Shown here: positions 1-9,751 of the stretch, one piece after another
Position numbering within the stretch: position 1 is the stretch's first letter
Layout: every line of letters begins with the position of its first letter
Origin: Massilia sp. 9I
GTDB lineage: Bacteria > Pseudomonadota > Gammaproteobacteria > Burkholderiales > Burkholderiaceae_D
NCBI RefSeq assembly: GCF_902506415.1
Contig: NZ_LR733275.1
Location: 5,184,176-5,248,175 of the forward strand
Direction: 5' to 3'
Length of the DNA stretch: 64,000 bases
Position numbers and translations under genes: made by a program
Notes under the pieces: model-generated
Told to the model about the DNA's origin: nothing
Database searches by the model: none
The model's input: the letters and a program-made list of their open reading frames with translations, nothing else

Positions 1-244
1 CGTGGCAGGTCGCGCCTTCCTCGGGCACGAGCGTCACCACGCGGCCGGGCGCGCTTTCGGTGCCGCGGTGATCGTGCGAGCCCTGCCAGAAACGGCGGCT
101 CCAGCCCTGGATGCTGGCGGGACGGCGTTCGATGAAGGGAAAATCGGCCTTGAAGATCAGGGAACCGTAGCCGAACAGCCAGACGCTGTCGTGGCTGTCG
201 AAACGGTTCATCTGGCGGTTGATCTCGATGGTATTCAGGGACAT
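1..244 (-). CDS. ChaC-like gamma-glutamylcyclotransferase, 3' part missing
   Basis: Only the first 81 codons lie in the window; the gene runs off the left edge. The visible N-terminus carries the FGYGSLI signature (residues 24-30) that forms the substrate-binding loop of the gamma-glutamylcyclotransferase fold, followed by WQGSHDHRG (53-61) and [11 protein letters not shown], all typical of the ChaC branch. Family members cleave glutathione in the cytosol to 5-oxoproline and Cys-Gly. The catalytic glutamate would lie beyond the visible part, so activity cannot be judged. The start at 244 is the first ATG of the frame. The next gene (LysR) is on the same strand, upstream of this one, 33 bp away. 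Identification is by motif recognition. Confidence 0.8.
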   Translation of the reverse strand, partial: MSLNTIEINRQMNRFDSHDSVWLFGYGSLIFKADFPFIERRPASIQGWSRRFWQGSHDHRGTESAPGRVVTLVPEEGATCH

Positions 245-277
245 CGGGGGAAGTGGCGGAAGAAGATGTGCCCTATT

Positions 278-1168
278 TTACGTTTTCACGAAGCCGTCGA
301 GGAATGCGATGAAGCTTTCCGCAGCAGGCGCCGGTGAGCGTCCCTGCCGCGTATAGATGAAGAAGCGCCGGCTCAGGACCGGCTCCTCCAGCGGCCGCAT
401 CACCAGCCCGTACAGCGTCACCAGCGGCGCCGCGTAGGGCATGCACACCGTGACGCCCAAGCCCGCTGCCGCCATCGCCAGCGCCGTGGTCATGAAGGTC
501 ACTTCGTTCGCCGGCCTGACCGGCACCTCGCGCAGGGAGGCATGCACGTCTTCCAGCAGGCGCTCGGTGAACTGCCCCTGCAGCGAGATCAGCGGATAGC
601 GCGCCACGTCCTTCCAGGTGACGCGCGCCCGCTGTTCCAGTTCATGCCCCTTCGGGAACACCACCGCGAACGGCATCTCGAACAGCAGCCGCGCGTCGAG
701 CGGCGGGGCCGGCTCGCGCTCGGGACCGATGCCGAAGTCGGCTTCGCCGGACAGCACGCGCGCGATCACGCTTTCGACCGCGGTGTCGCCCAGGCGCACG
801 TCGATGTCGGGATGTTGCGCGCGGTAGGCGGCGATCACTTCCGGCATCAGGGTGCAGGACAGCAGCTGGGGCGCTGCGATGCGCACGACGCCTTTTTTGA
901 GGCTGGTGTGCTCGGCCACGTTCGCCAGCGCGCCGTCGAGGTCGTCGATCATCTGGCTGAACAGCGGATACAGTTCCTTGCCGATATCGGTGAGCAGGGC
1001 GCGGCGCGTGCTGCGGTCGACGACCTTGGCGCCCAGGGTCTGCTCCAGCTCCTTGATCAAACCCGAGAGCGCCGATTGCGTGACGTGCATCGCTTGCGCT
1101 GCGAGCGTAAAGTTACCCGTCTTGGCCAGGGCCACGAACGCGCGCATCTGGCGCAGAGTTGGATTCAT
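278..1168 (-). CDS. LysR-family transcriptional regulator
   Basis: A 296-residue protein of standard LysR length. The N-terminal winged helix-turn-helix spans about residues 3-62 (LRQMRAFVALAKTGNFTLAA, then TQSALSGLIKELE), and the effector-binding domain runs from about 88 to 290. The frame stays open far upstream, through the antisense of the fumarylacetoacetase gene. The ATG at 1168 is chosen because MNPTLRQMRAF is the canonical LysR start and the region beyond it is a GC-rich shadow. It is divergent from fumarylacetoacetase across a 96 bp intergenic region, the usual layout of a LysR regulator and its target. I infer that it controls the 1265-2931 operon in response to an aromatic-catabolism intermediate; the inducer is unknown. 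Confidence 0.88.
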   Translation of the reverse strand: MNPTLRQMRAFVALAKTGNFTLAAQAMHVTQSALSGLIKELEQTLGAKVVDRSTRRALLTDIGKELYPLFSQMIDDLDGALANVAEHTSLKKGVVRIAAPQLLSCTLMPEVIAAYRAQHPDIDVRLGDTAVESVIARVLSGEADFGIGPEREPAPPLDARLLFEMPFAVVFPKGHELEQRARVTWKDVARYPLISLQGQFTERLLEDVHASLREVPVRPANEVTFMTTALAMAAAGLGVTVCMPYAAPLVTLYGLVMRPLEEPVLSRRFFIYTRQGRSPAPAAESFIAFLDGFVKT

Positions 1169-1202
1169 AAGATTATCTAATAAATCGAGCGAAAAATACT
1201 GT

Positions 1203-1231
1203 TTGAATGATAGTGCGTTTTGCTCTTTAAT
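1203..1231 (+). promoter_or_regulatory. candidate sigma-70 promoter of the fah-maiA operon
   Basis: TTGAAT (1203-1208) and TTTAAT (1226-1231) are separated by 17 bp, in the LysR/fumarylacetoacetase divergent region. An AAAGGA ribosome-binding site at about 1253 precedes the ATG at 1265. Match quality is moderate; no LysR T-N11-A operator was assigned with confidence. Confidence 0.5.
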
Positions 1232-1264
1232 GGCGAAAAGCAAACACTCAGCAAAGGAAACGCC

Positions 1265-2290
1265 ATGAAACTCGCCTCCCTCAAGACCGGCGGCCGCGAC
1301 GGCACGCTGGTCGTCGTCAGCCGCGACCTGGTCACCTGCCAGGCGGTCCCCAAGATCGCGCGCACGCTGCAGTGCGCGCTCGACAACTGGAACGAATGCG
1401 CGCCGCAGCTGCAGAAGGTGTACGAGCGCCTGAACGCGGGCACCGCCGACAAGGCCGAATCCTTCATCGAGGAGGAATGCCATTCGCCGCTGCCGCGCGC
1501 CTACCAGTGGTGCGACGGTTCGGCCTACATCAACCACGTCGAGCTGGTTCGCAAGGCGCGCAATGCCGAGGTGCCGGAATCCTTCTATTCCGATCCGCTG
1601 ATGTACCAGGGCGGCTCCGATTCCTTCGTCGGCCCCTGCGACCCGATCGCCGTGCTGTCGGAAGACTGGGGCGTGGACCTGGAAGCCGAGGTGGCGGTGG
1701 TCACTGGCGACGTGCCGATGGGCGCGACCGTGGAGGAGGCGGCTGGCGCGATCCGCCTGGTGATGCTGGTGAACGACGTCTCGCTGCGCAACCTGATCCC
1801 GAACGAGCTGGCCAAGGGTTTTGGTTTCTACCAGTCGAAACCGGCCAGCGCCTTCTCGCCGGTGGCCGTTACGCCCGACGAGCTGGGCGATGCCTGGGTG
1901 GATTCCAAGCTGCACCTGCCGATCCTGGTCACGCTCAACGACAGCCCCTTCGGCCGTCCCAACGCGGGCGAGGACATGACCTTCAGCTTCGCCCAGTTGG
2001 TCGCGCATGCGGCCAAGACACGCGAGCTGGGCGCGGGCACCATCGTCGGTTCCGGCACGGTGTCGAACAAGCAGGGCGGCCTGCACGGTTCCAGCATCGA
2101 GAACGGCGGCGTCGGCTACTGCTGCCTGGCCGAAGTGCGCATGTACGAAACGATTGAGCAGGGCAAGCCGAAGACCCCCTACCTGGCGTATGGTGACACC
2201 GTGCGCATCGAAATGGTCGACAAGGACGGCGCCAGCATCTTCGGCGCGATCGACCAGGAAGTCGCGCGCTACCATCGGAGGCACGCATGA
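1265..2290 (+). CDS. fumarylacetoacetate hydrolase family protein
   Basis: 341 residues. It resembles bacterial fumarylacetoacetases that have a short N-terminal domain followed by the FAH catalytic fold. Acidic residues expected to bind Mg/Ca lie in DLEAEVAVV (E140, E142) and LVNDVSLR (D171); GSGTVSNKQG occurs near the C-terminus. The reaction is cytosolic hydrolysis of fumarylacetoacetate to fumarate and acetoacetate, the last step of tyrosine/homogentisate degradation. Hydrolysis of fumarylpyruvate in a gentisate pathway is the main alternative. The ATG at 1265 is preferred over 1220 because AAAGGA precedes it. The stop overlaps the start of maiA by 4 bp (ATGA), so the two are translationally coupled. 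The ring-cleaving dioxygenase is not in the window. Confidence 0.87.
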   Translation: MKLASLKTGGRDGTLVVVSRDLVTCQAVPKIARTLQCALDNWNECAPQLQKVYERLNAGTADKAESFIEEECHSPLPRAYQWCDGSAYINHVELVRKARNAEVPESFYSDPLMYQGGSDSFVGPCDPIAVLSEDWGVDLEAEVAVVTGDVPMGATVEEAAGAIRLVMLVNDVSLRNLIPNELAKGFGFYQSKPASAFSPVAVTPDELGDAWVDSKLHLPILVTLNDSPFGRPNAGEDMTFSFAQLVAHAAKTRELGAGTIVGSGTVSNKQGGLHGSSIENGGVGYCCLAEVRMYETIEQGKPKTPYLAYGDTVRIEMVDKDGASIFGAIDQEVARYHRRHA

Positions 2291-2931
2291 AGCTCTACAC
2301 CTATTTCCGCAGCTCGGCCGCGTACCGGGTGCGCATTGCGCTCAATTTAAAAGGCCTCGACTATGAGGCGGTGCCGGTGCACCTGCTGCGCGACGGCGGA
2401 CAGCACCTGGCGGACGACTACCTGTGCGTAAATCCGAGCGGCCTGGTGCCGGCCTTCCAGGACGACGAGATCACCCTGACCCAGTCGATGGCGATCCTCG
2501 AGTACCTGGAAGAAGTGCACACCATGGTGCCCCTGCTGCCGAGGGACGCGATCGGCCGCGCCCGCGTGCGCGAACTGGCCCAGATCATCGCCTGCGACAT
2601 CCACCCGATCTGCAACCTGCGCGTGCTGAAATACCTGGTGCGGCACCTGGGGCAGTCGGACGAGGCGAAGATCGACTGGTACCGCCACTGGGTGATCGAG
2701 GGGCTGCGTTCGCTGGAAGCCCACCTGGAGCGCAATCCGGGCACGGGCAGCTTCTGCCATGGCGACACGCCGACCATCGCCGACTGCTTCCTGGTACCGC
2801 AGGTGTTCAATGCGCAGCGCTTCGATATCGACATCACGGCGTATCCGACCATTGCGCGCATCAATGATTTGTGTGTGGATTTGCCGGCGTTCAAGGCGGC
2901 GCATCCGTCGCAGCAGCCGGATGCGGAGTAG
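2287..2931 (+). CDS. maiA: maleylacetoacetate isomerase (zeta-class GST)
   Basis: 214 residues with the GST fold: a thioredoxin-like N-terminal domain (about 1-80) and an all-helical C-terminal domain (about 90-210). The zeta-class active-site loop reads SSAAYRVRIALNLKG (9-23), close to the SSCxWRVRIAL pattern of the family. The cis-Pro segment GLVPAF and the QSMAILEYLEE helix are present. It isomerises maleylacetoacetate (or maleylpyruvate) to the fumaryl isomer using glutathione, feeding the upstream hydrolase. Its start overlaps the stop of that gene. Whether the true substrate is the acetoacetate or the pyruvate compound cannot be decided here. Confidence 0.87.
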   Translation: MKLYTYFRSSAAYRVRIALNLKGLDYEAVPVHLLRDGGQHLADDYLCVNPSGLVPAFQDDEITLTQSMAILEYLEEVHTMVPLLPRDAIGRARVRELAQIIACDIHPICNLRVLKYLVRHLGQSDEAKIDWYRHWVIEGLRSLEAHLERNPGTGSFCHGDTPTIADCFLVPQVFNAQRFDIDITAYPTIARINDLCVDLPAFKAAHPSQQPDAE

Positions 2932-2950
2932 GCTGAGCTGCGAACGTCAA

Positions 2951-3032
2951 CTTGGGTCCCGGCCTGCGCCGGGACGACGGTTTTAAGGCCAACACATCAA
3001 GCACGTCATCCCGGCGAAGGCCGGGATCCAAG
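2951..3032. repeat. inverted pair of REP-like palindromes
   Basis: Two near-identical 29-30 nt units in opposite orientation: 2951-2980 reads CTTGGGTCCCGGCCTGCGCC then GGGACGACGG, and 3004-3032 is the reverse complement of the same consensus (CGTCATCCCGGCGAAGGCCG then GGATCCAAG). Each unit is a palindrome, TCCCGGC/GCCGGGA, around a short loop. They sit in the convergent space between maiA and the CBS gene, a typical place for extragenic palindromes. Confidence 0.75.
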
Positions 3033-3061
3033 TTCTCCCCCCCGCAGCCACTAACGTGGCC

Positions 3062-3508
3062 TCAATGCCGCGTCTCCGACCGATCCGGCTCCGACGGCGA
3101 CGAAATCTCATCCAGCGCCCCTTCCGCCGCCCCCTGCGTCTTGGTGGCGATATCCCCCAGCGACACGATCCCCACCAACTGCTTGGAGTTCTCGTCGATC
3201 ACCGGCACGCGCCGGATCTGCACGTCGCCCATCTTGTCCAGCACCTCGTCGATGTCCTGGTTGCTGTAGCAGGTGCGCACGTCGGTGCTCATCACGTCGC
3301 CGACGAAACACTGGTCCGGCGACTGCCCGGCCGCCACAGAGCGCACCGTGATGTCGCGGTCGGTGATCATGCCGACCAGCCGGTCTCCGTCGCACACGGG
3401 GATCGCGCCGACGTTGAGGTCATCCATCATCTGCGCCGCGCGCTGCACGGTCTCCTTCGGAGAGATCGTTTGCACATTGGGCGTCATCACTTCACGAATC
3501 GTTTGCAT
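3062..3508 (-). CDS. CBS-domain pair protein
   Basis: 148 residues consisting almost wholly of two CBS domains (about 8-62 and 73-130). The first has the VGAIPVCDGDRLVGMITDRD signature, the second RRVPVIDENSKQLVGIVSLGD. Stand-alone CBS pairs bind adenosyl nucleotides and act as energy or redox sensors; no effector domain is fused and the partner is unknown. The ATG at 3508 is preferred to the upstream ATG at 3523 because AGGAGA lies 7 bp before it. The tail (TQGAAEGALDEISSPSEPDRSETRH) is polar and probably disordered. It is convergent with maiA and separated from it by the REP pair. Confidence 0.85.
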   Translation of the reverse strand: MQTIREVMTPNVQTISPKETVQRAAQMMDDLNVGAIPVCDGDRLVGMITDRDITVRSVAAGQSPDQCFVGDVMSTDVRTCYSNQDIDEVLDKMGDVQIRRVPVIDENSKQLVGIVSLGDIATKTQGAAEGALDEISSPSEPDRSETRH

Positions 3509-3631
3509 GGCTGTCTCCTGCATGGTTGGTCGAAATGAAGAAAAATCATGCCTTGAAATGCCAAAGGCGGACGCTAGATTGACGGTGGGAACCAGCTACA
3601 ATCGCGCCTCCTGTCGACTTGTACTTCCGCC

Positions 3632-4408
3632 ATGTCCAATCACCCAATTCCAGCCCCCATACTCGCCGCCCTCGACCGTGCCGACGCCTCCTGGCGCCCG
3701 ATCCTGGAAGCCGGCCTGCAGGCAGTCGCCAGCGCCGATCCTGCCTACCTGCCGGCGCTGGCCGCCGACGACTACCTGCCGACGGAGTGCCGCATCTTCG
3801 CCGCCTTCGCCCAGCCATTGGAGAAAGTGAAACACGTACTGGTGGGGGAGGGCCCGTACCCGCGCGCCGAAAGCGCGACCGGGGTCTGCTTCATGGACGG
3901 GGCGGTCGGGGAGCTGTGGTCGGAAACCGGCCTGTCGAAGCCGGTCAACCGCGCCACTTCGCTGCGCAACTTCATGAAAATGCTGCTGGTGGCAAACGGA
4001 CAATTGCAGGCAGAAGACACTGGCGGCAGCGCCATGGCCCCGGTGGCACAGCAGGCGCGCACGCCCGGCTCGGGCGTCACCCAGACCCTGGCCCAGCTCC
4101 AGGACAGGCTGCTCGGCCACGGCTTCCTGCTGCTGAATGCAGCCCTGGTGTTCCGCAAGCACGTCCCGCCCGCCATCGATGCGCGCGCCTGGCAGCCTTT
4201 CCTCCAGACCGTGCTTGCGGCCCTGGCAAGCCAACCGCAGCCGCCGACCCTGGTCTTGTGGGGCAAGATCGCTGAACAATTGAAAAAGCTGCCGGAAACG
4301 GCGCGCCTGCCGCAGATCCATGCCGAGCACCCGTATAACCTTTCCTTTATCCAGCACAAGGGTATGCAGGAGCTATTTGGACCGATGGAATTGCTGCGCC
4401 TGCGATAG
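3632..4408 (+). CDS. uracil-DNA-glycosylase-like protein with altered motif A
   Basis: 258 residues. The protein follows the UNG (family 1) layout: motif A region VLVGEGPYPRAESATGVCF (70-87), a central LLLNAALVFR, and a C-terminal HPYNLSFI in the place of HPSPLS. In UNG, motif A reads GQDPYH and its Asp activates the water that attacks uracil. Here the equivalent residue is Gly (GEGPYP, 72-77), while the motif B His is kept. GEGPYP is intermediate between family 1 and the GEAPG of families 4 and 5. The fold assignment is fairly secure; uracil excision is not. It lies alone between the divergent CBS gene and iscR. Confidence 0.72.
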   Translation: MSNHPIPAPILAALDRADASWRPILEAGLQAVASADPAYLPALAADDYLPTECRIFAAFAQPLEKVKHVLVGEGPYPRAESATGVCFMDGAVGELWSETGLSKPVNRATSLRNFMKMLLVANGQLQAEDTGGSAMAPVAQQARTPGSGVTQTLAQLQDRLLGHGFLLLNAALVFRKHVPPAIDARAWQPFLQTVLAALASQPQPPTLVLWGKIAEQLKKLPETARLPQIHAEHPYNLSFIQHKGMQELFGPMELLRLR

Positions 4409-4486
4409 GCGGCGGAAGTGAAGGCGGGGGAGGGGGCAGGCCCCGCGGTTTTGGGGGCCTCCAAGACAAGCGAGTCAGGATTTGCT

Positions 4487-4511
4487 ATACTTGACTAAAT
4501 CATTCAACTAA
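4487..4511 (+). promoter_or_regulatory. IscR type 1 operator at the isc promoter
   Basis: The 25 bases starting ATACTTGACTAAATCATTCA match the E. coli type 1 IscR consensus (ATASYYGACTRWWWYAGTCRRSTAT, from memory) at 23 of 25 positions. The mismatches are the G at position 17 and the final T. It lies about 95-120 bp before iscR. Overlapping promoter elements are visible: an extended -10 TGC-TATACT (4483-4491) or, alternatively, a -35 TTGACT (4491-4496). Either placement would let [2Fe-2S]-IscR block transcription, giving the usual autoregulation of the isc operon. Confidence 0.8.
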
Positions 4512-4604
4512 TCGGGTTATTCAATAAGCGACATCAACAGATTGTTTGTTGCGCCGCACCGATGTTTGGATAAGAGCAATATTTTAACACTAACCGGGGT
4601 TGTG

Positions 4605-5084
4605 ATGCGTCTGACCACCAAAGGCCGTTTTGCTGTTACCGCGATGATCGATCTTGCCCTGCGCCAGGGCAATGGTCCGGTTACGCTGTCGGGCATCAGC
4701 CAGCGCCAGGCCATTTCGCTGTCGTACCTGGAGCAACTGTTCGGCAAGCTGCGCCGCCACGAGATCGTCGAGTCGATCCGCGGCCCCGGCGGCGGCTATA
4801 GCCTGGCCCGCTCGGCCGACAAGGTGACGGTGGCCGACATCATCATCGCGGTCGACGAGCCGCTCGATGCCACCCAGTGTGGCGGCAAAGAAAATTGTCA
4901 CGGCGCCGACGCTGCTTCCGGTACCCGTTGCATGACCCACGAACTGTGGACCACGCTGAACGCCAAGATGGTCGACTACCTCGATTCGGTCTCGCTGCAA
5001 GACCTGGTCGACCAGCAGAAGCAGAAAGAACAAAACGTCGTGGTGGTGCACCGTGCCGCCGCCAGCGCCGCCGTACAAAACTGA
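4605..5084 (+). CDS. iscR: Fe-S cluster-sensing repressor IscR
   Basis: 159-residue Rrf2-family regulator. The winged helix covers about 1-75 (MRLTTKGRFAVTAMIDLAL; SYLEQLFGKLRR; GPGGGYSLAR). The cluster-binding loop has Cys92, Cys98 and Cys109 plus His112 in CMTHELW, matching the three-Cys/one-His [2Fe-2S] site of E. coli IscR. The holo form represses isc; the apo form acts on other targets. The ATG at 4605 gives the conserved N-terminus; the earlier in-frame ATG at 4542 would add a non-conserved extension. It is first gene of the isc operon, 20 bp before iscS, with its own operator upstream. Confidence 0.96.
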   Translation: MRLTTKGRFAVTAMIDLALRQGNGPVTLSGISQRQAISLSYLEQLFGKLRRHEIVESIRGPGGGYSLARSADKVTVADIIIAVDEPLDATQCGGKENCHGADAASGTRCMTHELWTTLNAKMVDYLDSVSLQDLVDQQKQKEQNVVVVHRAAASAAVQN

Positions 5085-5104
5085 GTTGAAACCGGAGTAA
5101 ACAG

Positions 5105-6361
5105 ATGAACGCGCCTTTGGACAAACAAACCGAGCAGAGCTTCGTGACTGCGCCGCATTTCCCGATCTACATGGATTACTCGGCGACGACGCCGATCGAT
5201 CCGCGCGTGGCCGACAAGATGATTCCCTACCTGCGCGAGCAGTTCGGCAATCCGGCGTCGCGCAGCCACATGTACGGCTGGAGCGCCGAAGCGGCGGTCG
5301 AGGAAGCGCGCGCCAACGTGGCGGCCCTGGTGGGCGCCGATCCGCGCGAGATCATCTGGACCTCGGGCGCGACCGAATCGAACAACCTGGCCTTGAAGGG
5401 CGCTGCCCAGTTCTACAAGACCAAGGGCAAGCACATCATCACGGTCAAGACCGAGCACAAGGCCGTGCTGGACACCGTGCGTGAACTGGAGCGCCAGGGT
5501 TTCGAGGCGACCTACCTCGAGCCGCAGGATAACGGCCTGATCACCGTCGCCCAGCTGGAAGCCGCGATCCGTCCGGACACCATCCTGGTCTCGGTCATGC
5601 TGGTGAATAACGAGATCGGCGTGATCCAGCCGATCGACGAAATCGGTGAACTGTGCCGCTCGAAGGGCATCATCTTCCACTGCGACGCCGCGCAGGCGAC
5701 CGGCAAGGTCGAGATCGACCTGAACAAGACCAAATGCGACCTGATGACCTTCACCGCGCACAAGACCTACGGCCCGAAAGGCGTGGGCGCCCTGTACGTG
5801 CGCCGCAAGCCGCGCGTGCGCCTGGAAGCGCAGATGCACGGCGGCGGCCACGAGCGCGGCCTGCGTTCGGGCACGCTGCCGACCCACCAGATCGTGGGCA
5901 TGGGCGAAGCCTTCCGCCTCGCCAAGGAAGAGATGGCGTCGGAACTCGCACGCGTAAAAGCGCTGCGCGACCGCCTGGCCAAGGGCCTGCTGGAGATCGA
6001 AGAGGTCTACATCAACGGCGACATGGACCACCGCGTGCCGCACAACCTGAACGTCTCGTTCAACTACGTCGAAGGCGAGTCGCTGATCATGGCGATCAAG
6101 GACATCGCCGTGTCCTCGGGCTCGGCCTGCACCTCGGCCTCGCTGGAGCCGTCCTACGTGCTGCGCGCCCTGGGCCGCAGCGACGAACTTGCGCACAGCT
6201 CGATCCGCTTCACCATCGGCCGCTTCACGACCGAAGAGGACATCGACTTCGCCATCGACCTGCTGAAGTCGAAGGTCGGCAAACTGCGCGAACTGTCGCC
6301 GCTGTGGGACATGTTCAAAGAAGGGATCGACTTGAATTCGATCCAATGGGCAGCCCACTAA
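5105..6361 (+). CDS. iscS: cysteine desulfurase IscS
   Basis: 418-residue PLP enzyme of the NifS/IscS class. The PLP lysine is K220 in [10 protein letters not shown], the conserved histidine is H118 (TEHKA), and the persulfide-carrying Cys342 is on the long [21 protein letters not shown] loop. It converts L-cysteine to alanine and passes sulfur to IscU and to tRNA-thiolation partners in the cytosol. It is about 14 residues longer at the N-terminus than E. coli IscS, as is common in Burkholderiales. The gene lies 20 bp after iscR and 24 bp before iscU. Confidence 0.97.
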   Translation: MNAPLDKQTEQSFVTAPHFPIYMDYSATTPIDPRVADKMIPYLREQFGNPASRSHMYGWSAEAAVEEARANVAALVGADPREIIWTSGATESNNLALKGAAQFYKTKGKHIITVKTEHKAVLDTVRELERQGFEATYLEPQDNGLITVAQLEAAIRPDTILVSVMLVNNEIGVIQPIDEIGELCRSKGIIFHCDAAQATGKVEIDLNKTKCDLMTFTAHKTYGPKGVGALYVRRKPRVRLEAQMHGGGHERGLRSGTLPTHQIVGMGEAFRLAKEEMASELARVKALRDRLAKGLLEIEEVYINGDMDHRVPHNLNVSFNYVEGESLIMAIKDIAVSSGSACTSASLEPSYVLRALGRSDELAHSSIRFTIGRFTTEEDIDFAIDLLKSKVGKLRELSPLWDMFKEGIDLNSIQWAAH

Positions 6362-6385
6362 TTCAAGAACACTAGGAGCATCAAA

Positions 6386-6775
6386 ATGGCATATTCGGAC
6401 AAAGTACTGGACCACTACGAAAACCCGCGCAACGTCGGCGCTTTCGACAAGGGCGACGATGCGATCGGCACCGGCATGGTCGGCGCGCCGGCCTGCGGCG
6501 ACGTGATGAAGCTGCAGATCAAGGTCAACGACCAGGGCCTGATCGAAGACGCGAAGTTCAAGACCTACGGCTGCGGTTCGGCCATCGCATCGAGCTCGCT
6601 CGTGACCGAATGGGTCAAGGGCAAGTCGCTGGACGAAGCGCTGGCGATCAAGAACACCCAGATCGCCGAAGAGCTGGCGCTGCCGCCGGTGAAGATCCAC
6701 TGCTCGATCCTGGCAGAAGACGCGATCAAGGCCGCCGTGGCCGATTACAAGGCAAAGCACGCCGAGAAGGCGTAA
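6386..6775 (+). CDS. iscU: Fe-S scaffold protein IscU
   Basis: 129 residues, the usual length. The three cluster ligands are Cys37 (GAPACGD, with the conserved Asp39), Cys63 (YGCGSAIASSS) and Cys106 (KIHCSILAE). The LPPVK motif (99-103), which the chaperone HscA recognises, is intact. IscU receives sulfur from IscS and iron and electrons from ferredoxin-dependent partners to build [2Fe-2S] clusters, then delivers them with HscBA. All needed partners are encoded in this operon. Confidence 0.98.
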   Translation: MAYSDKVLDHYENPRNVGAFDKGDDAIGTGMVGAPACGDVMKLQIKVNDQGLIEDAKFKTYGCGSAIASSSLVTEWVKGKSLDEALAIKNTQIAEELALPPVKIHCSILAEDAIKAAVADYKAKHAEKA

Positions 6776-6802
6776 TAGTTAGCACAGACTGGAGCAAGCG
6801 TA

Positions 6803-7126
6803 ATGGCAATCACCCTGACTGAAAAAGCCGCGAAGCACGTCAACCGTTACCTCGAACGCCGGGGCAAGGGCATCGGCTTGCGCTTCGGTGTGCGCACGAC
6901 CGGCTGCTCCGGCCTGGCCTACAAGCTCGAGTACGTCGATGATGCGACCCCGGACGACAAGGTCTTCGAGTCGCACGGCGTGAAGGTCTTCGTCGACCCG
7001 AAAAGCCTGCCCTACATCGACGGCACCGAACTGGACTTCGCGCGCGAAGGCCTGAACGAAGGCTTCCGCTTCAACAACCCGAACGTCAAGGACAACTGCG
7101 GCTGCGGCGAAAGCTTCCGCATCTAA
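6803..7126 (+). CDS. iscA: A-type Fe-S carrier IscA
   Basis: 107 residues, standard for IscA. The three conserved cysteines are Cys35 (TTGCSG), Cys99 and Cys101 (NCGCGESF). A-type carriers receive clusters from IscU and mature [4Fe-4S] targets. The gene is 27 bp after iscU and 19 bp before hscB, within the canonical isc order. Confidence 0.97.
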   Translation: MAITLTEKAAKHVNRYLERRGKGIGLRFGVRTTGCSGLAYKLEYVDDATPDDKVFESHGVKVFVDPKSLPYIDGTELDFAREGLNEGFRFNNPNVKDNCGCGESFRI

Positions 7127-7145
7127 GGGAGCATCCAAGCCGACT

Positions 7146-7661
7146 ATGCAGAACCACTTCGAGCTGTTCCAGCTGCCCGCCACGTTCGCGGTCGACGGCA
7201 ATGCGCTGGACGCGGCTTACCGCGAAGTCCAGGGCCGCGTGCACCCGGACCGCTTCGTCAACGCCACCGACGCCGAAAAGCGCGTCGCCATGCAGTGGGC
7301 GACGCGCGCCAACGAGGCCTACCAGACGCTGCGCAATCCGCAGAAGCGGGCGCAGTACCTCTGCGAGCTCAACGGCGTCGACTTGCAGACCGAGTCGAAC
7401 ACGGCGATGCCGCCAGCCTTCCTGATGCAGCAGATGGAATGGCGTGAGGAGCTGGAAGAAGCGCGCGCGGTGAAGGATGCGGGTGCACTGGATGGGCTCG
7501 ACGCCCAGGTGCGTCGCGAACGCAAGGGGATGCTTGAGCAGGCCGGCAGACAGCTCGATGCCGGCGACTATCACGGCGCGGCGCAGACCGTGCGCGCCCT
7601 GATGTTCCTCGATAAATTCGGGGAAGAGGTACAGTACGCGTTCGAAGCGATCGACGCGTAA
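7146..7661 (+). CDS. hscB: Fe-S assembly co-chaperone HscB
   Basis: 171 residues. The N-terminal J domain (about 1-75) contains the HPD tripeptide at 33-35 (GRVHPDRF) that stimulates the ATPase of HscA. The C-terminal helical part (about 90-170), including MQQMEWREELEEA, binds IscU. It delivers IscU to HscA for cluster transfer. It is in operon order between iscA and hscA; the 94 bp before hscA holds nothing recognisable. Confidence 0.95.
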   Translation: MQNHFELFQLPATFAVDGNALDAAYREVQGRVHPDRFVNATDAEKRVAMQWATRANEAYQTLRNPQKRAQYLCELNGVDLQTESNTAMPPAFLMQQMEWREELEEARAVKDAGALDGLDAQVRRERKGMLEQAGRQLDAGDYHGAAQTVRALMFLDKFGEEVQYAFEAIDA

Positions 7662-7755
7662 GGGATGTCCGTTTCATGCGCGGGGTCGTTTGTGCCGATG
7701 GCATGAACGGCCCCGCCCACATGGCAGCACAGAAAAATAAACAGGTAACACGACA

Positions 7756-9645
<1,890 letters not shown>

Positions 9646-9658
9646 GCGTTATCTATAG

Positions 9659-9726
9659 GTAGGGTGGGCAGGTTTCCTGCCCACGCGGTAACGATCACCG
9701 CGTGGGCGGCAAGCCGCCCACCCTAC
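9659..9726. repeat. nested palindromic element between hscA and fdx
   Basis: Two hairpin-forming halves in inverted orientation. Half A (9659-9690) contains GTGGGCAGG-TTT-CCTGCCCAC and half B (9697-9726) GTGGGCGGC-AA-GCCGCCCAC. The outer ends GTAGGGTGGGC and GCCCACCCTAC are also reverse complements, as are the inner GCCCACGCGGT and ACCGCGTGGGC. Half B recurs at 19125-19155, so this is a dispersed family, not a one-off terminator; no T-run follows. It interrupts the isc operon just before the GTG start of fdx. Confidence 0.8.
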
Positions 9727-9751
9727 GAAAAACATAATACGAGGTTATCAA

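Noticed and set aside
278-2284. A 668-residue product fusing a long N-terminal part to the LysR regulator
   Set aside because: The extension is the antisense of the fumarylacetoacetase gene. The LysR start at 1168 gives the standard length, so no fusion exists.
4976-6760. A 594-codon open frame antisense to iscS-iscU
   Set aside because: It covers two core isc genes completely and has the same artefact composition as the other antisense frames.
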